Of a stretch of 6,528 nucleotides of DNA, positions 1 to 6,200 are shown piece after piece. The first letter of the stretch is position 1, and each line of letters starts with the position of its first letter. Below the pieces are notes generated by a model. It did not search any database. It saw only the letters and a program-made list of their open reading frames with translations, and was not told the origin of the DNA. Both the position numbers and the translations under genes were made by a program. Source of the stretch: JALOOB01 sp964387985 (GTDB lineage Bacteria > Chloroflexota > Anaerolineae > CG2-30-64-16); NCBI GenBank assembly GCA_964387985.1, contig CAYLZG010000191.1, positions 1 through 6,528 on the forward strand, read 5' to 3'.

Positions 1-206
1 GCCGCCTGTGCGCCGGCATCGGTGGCCGCTTTCACCGCACCGACATCGCCCCGGACCATCACGGTCACGAGGCCGGATCCGATCTTCTCGGAGCCGATGA
101 GCTCGACGTTGGCGGCCTTGACCATCGCATCGGCCGCCTCGATCGCGCCGACCAGCCCGCGCGTCTCGATCAATCCGAGTGCCTCACCACTGCTTGTGTT
201 AGCCAT
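1..206 (-). CDS. BMC-domain hexameric shell protein, PduA-like (5' part only)
   Basis: This is the N-terminal 68 residues of a major microcompartment shell protein; the rest lies beyond the left edge. The visible part spans the start of a canonical BMC fold: ALGLIETRGLVGAIEAAD at residues 9-26, AMVKAANVELIG at 27-38, the pore loop KIGSG at 41-45, and VTVMVRGDVGAVKAATDAG at 47-65. This family forms hexamers that tile the compartment facets, with the KIGSG loop lining the central pore. The KIGSG loop matches Salmonella PduA better than E. coli EutM. Residue 39 is Ser, where PduA has Tyr in GYEK. The ATG at 206 has a Shine-Dalgarno AAAGGA seven bases upstream (214-219). The start lies inside the GTPase gene, so translation is probably coupled. 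It is the third gene of a BMC operon. The family call is secure; the Pdu versus Eut subtype cannot be settled from a fragment. Confidence 0.95.
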   Translation of the reverse strand, partial: MANTSSGEALGLIETRGLVGAIEAADAMVKAANVELIGSEKIGSGLVTVMVRGDVGAVKAATDAGAQA

Positions 207-631
207 TGTGCTTTCCTTTCATCTAATGCTGATTTGAGCGCATCGATGCCTTCGCCAGTATGCGAAGAGACACAGAAGATTTCGCCGGTCACGCCGGTGT
301 GGCGCAGAATCTCGATGGCCCGGTCGGGGCGGGCCGAAGGGTCGTCGATCTTCGTGACGACACCGAGGACCGGCTGTTTAAACATGAGAAAGTAGTTCAC
401 CGGAACGAAGCTCTCCGGTCGCGTAGCATCCTGAACCACCAACAAGAGCTGTGCGCCGGATGCGGTTGACAACAGATGGCGCCGCATCCTGCCCATCTCC
501 GAGTACTCGCCCGGCGTATCGATGGCATCGCCGTTGTACTCGACCATCTGGGTCTTGATGACGGCCTTGTCCCCAGAAGCGAGGGCGTTGAGCAAGGTCG
601 TCTTGCCGGCGCCTATGCCGCCCCACACCAT
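170..631 (-). CDS. PduV/EutP-type BMC-associated small GTPase
   Basis: This is a Ras-like P-loop GTPase of the EutP/PduV family, a partner of microcompartments; PduV is reported to associate with the shell through PduU, whose relative is the gene just upstream. From the ATG at 631 it is 153 aa, normal for the family. G1 is GGIGAGKT (residues 4-11), the family KTQ motif is at 26-28, G3 is DTPGEY (38-43), G4 is TKID (93-96), and a G5-like SSH is at 122-124. The ATG has a possible ribosome site GGAAGG at 641-646, nine bases away. Oddly, this start leaves only three residues before the P-loop and so a short first beta strand. A GTG at 653 with a good GAGG site encodes NRKVAF one frame off, then would run into MVWGG if one base were lost. 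A frameshift is therefore possible. The stop overlaps the next gene by 37 bases. Confidence 0.88.
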   Translation of the reverse strand: MVWGGIGAGKTTLLNALASGDKAVIKTQMVEYNGDAIDTPGEYSEMGRMRRHLLSTASGAQLLLVVQDATRPESFVPVNYFLMFKQPVLGVVTKIDDPSARPDRAIEILRHTGVTGEIFCVSSHTGEGIDALKSALDERKAQWLTQAVVRHSD

Positions 632-703
632 GAAATGCCACCTTCCGATTCACGCCTCCCTCTGGCCCGATCGCCTTCAGGGCCCTGCCGGTTATGGCTG
701 CAG

Positions 704-1054
704 CTAGCTCCGCGTCAGCGACGCAGGATGGAAGCCGAGAATGGCCTGCAGGCCGCGGTTGACGGCCTCCACGCCGGTCTCGACACTGGATAAGTCACCG
801 GTGATGACGAGGGTTCCGCTGAAGCGATCCACGAAGCCGATCTCGACACTTGCAGCCTTGAGCGCCAGGTCGGCCGCAATGATTGCGCTCTCGCCAGGGG
901 TGACAGTGAGGATGCCAATCGCATCCGCCTCTTCGAGGCCGACACGGGCACAGAGGGAACGATCGGGATTTGCGATCACATGGGCAATGGTGACCTGCTT
1001 GCCAGGCACGTACTCCTGGATGATTCTGGACAAAGCCTGGTCGTGCTGCGCCAT
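704..1054 (-). CDS. PduU/EutS-type circularly permuted BMC shell protein
   Basis: This 116-aa protein is the minor, circularly permuted BMC shell hexamer, close in length to PduU (116 aa) and EutS (111 aa). The N-terminal signature IIQEYVPGKQVTIAHVIANP (residues 11-30) forms, in this family, the small beta barrel that caps one face of the hexamer. It is followed by ADAIGILTVTPGESAIIAADLALKAA across residues 43-68, then VEIGFVDRFSGTLVITGDLS (70-89) and a C-terminal helix. The start ATG at 1054 has a purine-rich GGGGGA only four bases upstream (1059-1064), a weak or tightly spaced ribosome site. It is the first gene of the BMC operon, 27 bases downstream of the predicted transcription start. 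The GTPase begins 72 bases after its stop. A shell-GTPase pair in this order occurs as pduU-pduV and as eutS-eutP, so the subtype is ambiguous. Confidence 0.95.
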   Translation of the reverse strand: MAQHDQALSRIIQEYVPGKQVTIAHVIANPDRSLCARVGLEEADAIGILTVTPGESAIIAADLALKAASVEIGFVDRFSGTLVITGDLSSVETGVEAVNRGLQAILGFHPASLTRS

Positions 1055-1080
1055 TGCATCCCCCGCCCGTGATATTTGAT

Positions 1081-1094
1081 CTAAGAAATCTTAG
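1081..1094. promoter_or_regulatory. 14-bp inverted repeat overlapping the BMC promoter -10 (candidate operator)
   Basis: CTAAGA-AA-TCTTAG on the plus strand is a perfect 6-bp dyad with a two-base centre. It covers the whole predicted -10 and the predicted transcription start, where a bound repressor would block RNA polymerase. No regulator gene for the BMC operon is visible in the window, so the cognate protein is unknown. Confidence 0.45.
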
Positions 1095-1116
1095 CCCGGC
1101 GTGCTCGATTTAACAA
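1088..1116 (-). promoter_or_regulatory. Sigma-70-like promoter of the BMC operon
   Basis: Reading the minus strand, a -35 TTGTTA (plus 1111-1116) and a -10 TAAGAT (plus 1088-1093) are separated by exactly 17 bp. Each matches the consensus at four of six positions. The predicted start of transcription is near 1081, giving a leader of about 27 bases before the ATG at 1054. This is inferred from sequence only. Confidence 0.55.
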
Positions 1117-1150
1117 TGGGGAAAGCGGCGTGGGGGATAGACAAACTGAC

Positions 1151-1192
1151 GCCGCGCGCGCCGGAAGGGCAGCCGCTCAAAGCGCGCGCGGC
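1151..1192 (-). terminator. GC-rich hairpin after the acyltransferase gene (weak terminator candidate)
   Basis: An 11-bp perfect stem, GCCGCGCGCGC (1151-1161) with GCGCGCGCGGC (1182-1192), encloses a 20-base loop. It lies 54 bases past the acyltransferase stop and upstream of the BMC promoter, so it may separate the two transcription units. On the minus strand the sequence after the stem (GTCAGTTTGTC) has only a poor U tract; the run of five T lies before the hairpin. It could instead be a Rho-linked or RNA-stabilising structure. Confidence 0.3.
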
Positions 1193-1225
1193 AAAAACTC
1201 CTGCGCTGTACTGGACAGATCGATG

Positions 1226-1239
1226 AAAAGTTGACTTTT
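1226..1239. repeat. 14-bp inverted repeat AAAAGT-TG-ACTTTT
   Basis: This is a perfect 6-bp dyad with a two-base centre, seven bases past the acyltransferase stop. The two-base loop makes an RNA hairpin unlikely, so if it is functional it would be a protein site. No promoter is seen next to it, and chance occurrence is possible. Confidence 0.25.
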
Positions 1240-1246
1240 GCCCGCT

Positions 1247-2497
1247 CTATGATGTCCTGGCGCGTTGGCTGGCCTTCATCCCGAAGACAAGACGCAGGAG
1301 GCCAACGCGTTTGATCACGAACTCGCAGAGCGCGAGGGTGATCGCAAACGAACCCAGCATCACCACCAGCAGCTTCGGCAACAGGCCCATCTCCCACTGC
1401 ACCACGTAGTAGGCGATGGCGAGGATCACGGTCTGGTGGAGCACGAAGAAGGGCAGCATGACTTCCAGGCAATACTGCAGCGCCTTGTTGTTGCGGTCCA
1501 GAAAACGCATGCCAATGAACAACATGAACGCGGTCCCGCACCAGCCCGCTGCAGAAACGCACGCCCAGAAGAAGAACTCGGAGAACGTGGCCGGCGCGTC
1601 CTCAAGGCCATACGACTCGAGCGACATGAGCGTTAAGCCAAAGGCCAACGTGAAAGCGATCAAGGCGATCAGGAGCATCCACCAGTCGCGGCGGATGGCG
1701 CGCGTGAACCGCTCGTCTGCGTACATGAGGTAGCCCAGGAGGAAGAACAGCCCGAACACGGCGAAATCGGCCCAGTCATGCTCGAGGGGAAACAAGGGCT
1801 GGAGGACGAGCCGCACGACCACCAGCGGAAGCGCAAAGATCAGGATCGCGCCGCGATGCTCGCACAGCGCGGCCAGCCGCGAGACCACGGCCCGGCCTGC
1901 TTCACCCTTGAGCCAGGCGAGGAGCGGGAGCGCCAGCAGCGAAAACGCGAACAGGTAGCCCAGGAACCACATGTGGTATCCCAGCGCGCCGAAGAGCTTG
2001 GGGCCGATGTGCACCAGGCGATCTGCCACGAACTGCGACAGGGTCCAACCGGTCACCCCGGTCTCAACCCTGTGACGCCACGAGAAGTAGATCTGGATGG
2101 GCCCGAGCACGAGGGTGCCGATGAGGAAGGGGACGAGCAGCCGCATGGTGCGCTCGCGCGTGAACTGGCCTGGGGTGCGGCGCCGCAGCGCAAACCAGCT
2201 CCCCGCGCCCGCGACCGCAAAGAAGAGCGGCATGCCCCACGGGAAGAAGAGGCCCTGGATGATCGTGATCAGTTCGCTCTGCTCCGAGTTCTTGATCTCG
2301 AAGCCGGCGTTGTTGAAGATGTTGGTGACGTGGAAGAGGAAGNNNNNNNNNNNNNCGATGACGCGCAGCCAGTCCAGATAGTACAGTCGCGCGGGCGGGC
2401 GGTCTGGAGGCCCCCCCCGCAGAGCGCTGAGCCGCGCTGGCGTCGAAGGCGATCCCTGGTGGCTCCGCATAGTGCACCTCATGTCGGTTCCGGACAT
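1247..2497 (-). CDS. Acyltransferase-3 family integral membrane protein
   Basis: This is a polytopic inner-membrane protein of the Acyl_transf_3 family (OpgC/OafA-like), which moves acyl groups, often acetyl or succinyl, onto extracytoplasmic glycans or lipids. At 416 aa its length is usual. Family marks are YLDWLRVI (40-47), FLFHVT with the likely essential His at 56, GMPLFFAVAG (88-97), an Arg-rich loop before LLVPFLIG (120-127), HMWFLGYL (175-182) and FVLHQTV (351-357). About ten hydrophobic segments follow one another to near residue 406. The 13-N run falls at residues 48-52, and five residues between LRVI and FLFH is what the family normally shows, so the gap size looks right. The start is uncertain: ATG 2497 gives a 39-residue tail before the domain, whereas ATG 2470 (codon 10) has a better ribosome site, GAGG six bases upstream. 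An eight-C run (2411-2418) also makes the N-terminal frame vulnerable. The substrate is unknown. Confidence 0.9.
   Translation of the reverse strand: MSGTDMRCTMRSHQGSPSTPARLSALRGGPPDRPPARLYYLDWLRVIXXXXXFLFHVTNIFNNAGFEIKNSEQSELITIIQGLFFPWGMPLFFAVAGAGSWFALRRRTPGQFTRERTMRLLVPFLIGTLVLGPIQIYFSWRHRVETGVTGWTLSQFVADRLVHIGPKLFGALGYHMWFLGYLFAFSLLALPLLAWLKGEAGRAVVSRLAALCEHRGAILIFALPLVVVRLVLQPLFPLEHDWADFAVFGLFFLLGYLMYADERFTRAIRRDWWMLLIALIAFTLAFGLTLMSLESYGLEDAPATFSEFFFWACVSAAGWCGTAFMLFIGMRFLDRNNKALQYCLEVMLPFFVLHQTVILAIAYYVVQWEMGLLPKLLVVMLGSFAITLALCEFVIKRVGLLRLVFGMKASQRARTS
2343..2355. other. Assembly gap of 13 N inside the acyltransferase gene
   Basis: Thirteen undetermined bases lie within the first membrane segment. 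The reading frame is the same on both sides, and the conserved spacing between DWLRVI and FLFH is met, so the run probably reflects masked or low-quality bases rather than missing sequence. Confidence 0.95.
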
Positions 2498-2535
2498 TCA
2501 ATAGTACGCAGGGGCGCGGGCGAGGTTGCGGAGAC

Positions 2536-2571
2536 AAAAACAGGCCGGCTCCTCGACGGGGAGCCGGCCTG
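2536..2571 (-). terminator. Intrinsic terminator of the secreted-protein gene
   Basis: On the minus strand a perfect 12-bp stem (CAGGCCGGCTCC at 2541-2552 pairing with GGAGCCGGCCTG at 2560-2571) with a seven-base loop is followed directly by TTTTTG. It lies 26 bases after the stop at 2598. This is a textbook Rho-independent terminator and shows that the secreted-protein gene is a single-gene transcript, separate from the acyltransferase downstream. Confidence 0.92.
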
Positions 2572-2597
2572 CTCTCGATGTTGTTCCGGCAGACGCC

Positions 2598-3146
2598 TTA
2601 TCCTGCGTATGTCTCACACGACACGTTCGGATTCCAGTCAGCAAACACGCCATTGGGGTTGTGCTTCCAGGCCCATACGTGCAGCTCGTAGAAGGCGGGC
2701 ATGCCATAGCGATTGGGGCTGCCCACATAGTTCAGCACCTGGCCCGCCAGCACAGGCGGACCTTCGTTGTCAGCATGCCAGTCGTCGTACAACACGAGAT
2801 ACTCGACCGCGGCCAGCACCAGCTTTCCATTGACTGGCTCGTACACCAGCACCTCAGGATGATTGGCATCGAGCATGCCGTCACCCACGAGCGTGGGATT
2901 CGGGTAGTGGACACCCATAGACCCATCCGGTCCGCTGACACAGCCGAGGAAGCGACCGTAACCATTGGCTTCCGCCGCGGTTACGGGGGCTCTCTGCGTC
3001 ACCAGGCGGACCGTTTTCACCAGGTTGTCTCCATTCGTCTGCGCCTGGCTCACGGGTTGGGCCAGGGCCACCGTCGTCAGGGCAAAGAGTAACATAACAG
3101 CCAGGCCGATGAGCGACAAGGTGCGAATCTTCAAGATGTGTTTCAT
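2598..3146 (-). CDS. Secreted protein of unknown function
   Basis: The 182-aa product has a clear Sec signal peptide: basic n-region MKHILKIR, hydrophobic core LIGLAVMLLFALTTVA (12-27), and a likely cut after ALA at residue 29. The mature part, about 153 aa, has no further membrane segment. Notable patches are GRFLGCVSGPDGSMGVHYPN (64-83), LVYEPVNGKLVLAAVEYLV (100-118), DDWHAD (121-126) and GSPNRYGMPAFYELHVWAWK (142-161), ending in WNPNVSC (171-177). It has only two cysteines (69 and 177), which could form a disulphide, and five histidines after the signal peptide (80, 97, 124, 156, 162) among many aromatics. I recall this pattern from uncharacterised bacterial proteins but know no function; metal or ligand binding is speculation. 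The ATG at 3146 has AAAGGA seven bases upstream. The gene ends in a strong terminator and is divergent from the SARP-type regulator, its probable activator. Confidence 0.9.
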   Translation of the reverse strand: MKHILKIRTLSLIGLAVMLLFALTTVALAQPVSQAQTNGDNLVKTVRLVTQRAPVTAAEANGYGRFLGCVSGPDGSMGVHYPNPTLVGDGMLDANHPEVLVYEPVNGKLVLAAVEYLVLYDDWHADNEGPPVLAGQVLNYVGSPNRYGMPAFYELHVWAWKHNPNGVFADWNPNVSCETYAG

Positions 3147-3164
3147 TGTTCAATCCTTTCTAAT

Positions 3165-3192
3165 TTGTGATATACTTGCATTATAATAGTAT
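3165..3192 (+). promoter_or_regulatory. Weak candidate promoter for the SARP-type regulator
   Basis: On the plus strand TTGTGA (3165-3170) and TAGTAT (3187-3192) are 16 bp apart, each four of six matches to the sigma-70 consensus. A perfect TATAAT at 3182-3187 is an alternative -10 but lacks a -35. Either would place the 11-bp repeats in the early transcribed leader, where a bound regulator could repress its own gene. Confidence 0.3.
3180..3185 (-). promoter_or_regulatory. Perfect -10 (TATAAT) of the secreted-protein gene
   Basis: On the minus strand TATAAT lies 33 bases upstream of the ATG at 3146, predicting a leader of about 27 bases. The -35 position at 17-bp spacing reads ACGAAG, unlike TTGACA, so the promoter probably needs an activator. 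The -10 is part of the 8-bp palindrome ATTATAAT (3180-3187), which also puts a TATAAT on the plus strand at 3182-3187. Confidence 0.6.
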
Positions 3193-3233
3193 GGCGTGCG
3201 TACTTCGTGCCTGCATCGTGAATCCTGCGTGCG
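3190..3233. promoter_or_regulatory. Four 11-bp-period direct repeats, candidate SARP operator
   Basis: CGTG occurs at 3195, 3206, 3217 and 3228, exactly one helical turn apart. Aligned as 11-mers the units begin at 3190, 3201, 3212 and 3223, all start with T, and three of the four have C at the third position. The first and last share GCGTGCGT, 33 bp apart. Taking heptamers GCGTGCG, TCGTGCC, TCGTGAA and GCGTGCG, the nearest one ends 8 bp upstream of the minus-strand TATAAT. SARP activators such as ActII-ORF4 and DnrI bind direct heptamers at 11-bp period, about 8 bp from the -10. The adjacent plus-strand gene encodes a SARP-type protein. Binding is inferred, not shown. Confidence 0.6.
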
Positions 3234-3257
3234 TGTGAATGAATTTGGAGAAGTGAC

Positions 3258-6200
3258 ATGCGGCACGAAACGGTAGCCACTGGAAAGCCATGGACCTTGC
3301 AGATATGCCTCCTGGGCGCACCCCGGGTCATCCTCAATGGCGCGCCTCTGGCCGGGCTCACTTCTGCCAAGGCCCAGGCCCTGCTGTTTTACCTGGCGGT
3401 CACGGGACAGATGCATGCTCGCCCCGCGCTGGCTGCGCTTCTCTGGGGAGACATGCCCGAAGACGCGGCCAGGGGCAACCTGCGCAAAGCCTTGCAGCAG
3501 CTGCGGGAGCACCTCGGATCCTCTTTGCGCATCGAGCGGGATGCGGTGGGCCTTGCGGAGGACGCAGGATGCTGGGTGGATGCGGTTGAGTTCGAGGAGT
3601 TGGTGCAGGCGGCAACGCCTCCCGGCATCCCGGGCCGCCTGCAGCGTGCCGCAGCGCTCTATCGGGGCGACTTTCTGGAAGGGTTCTATGTCCGGGATGC
3701 GCCTGATTTCGAGGACTGGTGGCTCGTGGAACGGGCGCGGCTGCGCGAACAGATGTTGGGAAGCCTGTGTGCGCTGGCGGACCATCGCGCCGGGAAGGGT
3801 GACTTCGAGGGAGCGATCGCCTTCGCCCGCCGCCTCCTCGAGATCGAGCCCTCACGCGAGGACGCGCACCGGCGCTTGATGGCGTGGCTGGCCATCAGCG
3901 GACAGCGGAGCGCGGCCCTGGCCCAGTATGAGATCTGCCGCCGGGAGCTGGCCGCGGATCTTGCCGTCGAGCCCGATGAGGAAACCAACAGCCTCTGCCA
4001 ACGCATCCGCAGGGGCGACTTGAAGCCGCCGGCCATTCACACGCCCCCGGCTACGCATGTGCCGCCTGTGCCCCATGCGGGTCCCCGGCGCCCTGCATTT
4101 CTGGACGAACCCGCAGAGACCGCGGAGCGACCGCAGGAGCCCTTCGTCGGCCGCGAGTCTCAATTGAAGCAGCTGGAAGGATTCATGGACGCCGCGGTTG
4201 GTGGGCGAGGCCAGGTTGCATTCGTGAGCGGAGAAGCCGGCTGGGGAAAGACGCGCCTCCTGGCGGAATTCGCCGGCCGCGCCCAGCAGCAGCACCCCGG
4301 CCTGATCGTCGCGGCCGGCGTCTGCACCGGATATGCGGACATGGGCGACCCCTACCTGCCCTTCCGCGAGATCCTGCGCACGCTCTCCGGCGACATCGAG
4401 CAGGGCTGGGCTGCTGGCAGCATCACGCGCGAGCACGCGCTCCGCCTGTGGCGCTTCCTGCCGGACGTGGTCGAGGCCCTGCTCGTGCACGGCCGGCATC
4501 TCGTCGACGTTCTTGTCCCCGGAGAGTTGCTCCTGAGCCGGGCAGCCGTTCACGAAGCGATCGCACCGCAGCAACGCCAGCGGCTCCAGGAACTGGCAGA
4601 GCGCGGCCAGGCCGAAAGCCAGCAATCCGGCACCAACCAGGGGCGCATCTTTGAAGAAGTCGCCCATGTGCTGCATGCCTTGTCTCAGGACCGGCCGCTG
4701 CTCCTGATCCTGGACGATGTGCACTGGGCCGATGCCTCGTCAATCAGCCTGCTCTTCCACCTGGCCCGGCGGTTGTCCGGCTCTTCCATCCTGATCCTGG
4801 GCGCCTATCGACCGGAAGAGATCGCGCTGGGCCAGGAGGAAAAAGATCATCCCCTGGCCGGGGTCCTGGCCGAGTTCAAGCGGCTTTTCGGCAATTCGGA
4901 GGTGGAGCTGAGCCAGGATGAGATGACCGGCCGCAGCTTCGTCGATGCCTTGCTAGACACCGAATCCAACGCCTTTGACGAGAAGTTCCGGCGCAGGCTG
5001 GCCGAAAACACGCGCGGGCATCCCCTCTTCACGGTCGAGACGCTTCAGAATCTGCGAGAGCAGGGGCACGTCTATCGTGACCGTCGCGGCCGTTGGGTCG
5101 AAAGCCCAACTTTGTCCTGGGAAGCGCTCCCCAGGCGCGTGGAAGGCGTCATCGAAAAGCGAATCAGCCGCCTGGCGCCCGCGCTCAGGCGCGCGCTGCT
5201 TGCAGCCAGCGTGGAGGGGGAGGACTTCACTGCCGAAGTCGTGGCCCGGGTGTGCGGCGTGGAGGACTCGACCATGATCGGCATGCTGAGCAGCGAGCTG
5301 GCCCGAAAGCATCGCCTGGTCGAGGCCAGCGCGGTCCGCTGGGCAGGCGAAAGACGCATCTCCGGCTATCGTTTCGGTCACAACCTGTTTCAGAAGTACC
5401 TCTACGACACCCTCGACCCCGCGGAGCGAGCCTACCTGCACGAGGCCGTCGGGAATATGCTGGAAGAGCTGTATGAGAGACGGACGGAGGAGATCGCGGT
5501 CCGCCTGGCCAGGCATTTTCGGGAAGCTGGCCATCTCCGCAAGGTCGCGGCGTACCTGAAGCAGGCCGGCGATGGCGCGGCTCGTGTCTACGCCAACGCG
5601 GAGGCGATCGCCCATTACGGCGAGGCCGTGGACCTGGCACAGCGGATTCAAGGCGAAACCGGCGATCTCACGCCGCTCTACCTCCGCCTGGGACGGTCGC
5701 TCGAACTGGACTCGCAGTTCGAGCAGGCTGTGGCGACATACGAAAGCATGGAGGTATTGGCCCGGCAGCGCGGGGACAGGCGCATGGAGCTGGCATCGTT
5801 GATCGCCCGCGCCACGATCCACTCCGTGCCGACTGCGGTCCATGATCCCCACCAGGCACAGGCGCTGGGAAACCGCGCCCTCACCCTGGCAGGAGAACTG
5901 TCTGACCGGGCTGCTGAGGCCAGGATCCTGTGGAACCTGTCGCTGGCCCATTACTTCTCGAACCAGCTCGGCCAAGCCATCGACGCCGGAGAGCGTTCTC
6001 TCAGCCTGGCCCGCGAGCTCGATCTGCGCGAGCAGACGGCACAGACGCTCAATGACCTGGGAGGCTTCATCTATCTGTACAGCGGGCGCCTCGACCAGGC
6101 CAAAACGGCGCTCGAAGAGGCAGGCAAGCTGTGGGAGATGCAGGGGAACAAGCCCATGTTGGCCGACAGCCTGAGCGGATCGAGCATCGCCCACACCTAC

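Noticed and set aside
1110..1562. 150-codon minus-strand frame reaching into the 1117-1246 gap
   Set aside because: Most of it overlaps the acyltransferase in another frame, and the part in the gap shows no protein-like pattern.
1778..2833. 351-codon open frame on the plus strand
   Set aside because: It crosses the acyltransferase gene, the N run, the terminator and part of the secreted-protein gene; its composition is that of an antisense frame rich in charged residues.
3150..3785. 211-codon minus-strand frame covering the divergent promoter region
   Set aside because: It is antisense to the winged-helix and BTAD codons of the regulator and lacks any known motif.
3852..4724. 290-codon open frame on the minus strand
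   Set aside because: It is a shadow of the BTAD-to-ATPase region of the regulator; the translation shows no motif and no ribosome site was evident.
4953..6194. 413-codon open frame on the minus strand
   Set aside because: It is antisense to the ATPase-TPR part of the regulator, whose plus-strand frame shows Walker motifs and TPR patterning. Long antisense frames are common in high-GC DNA, and this one shows no recognisable domain.
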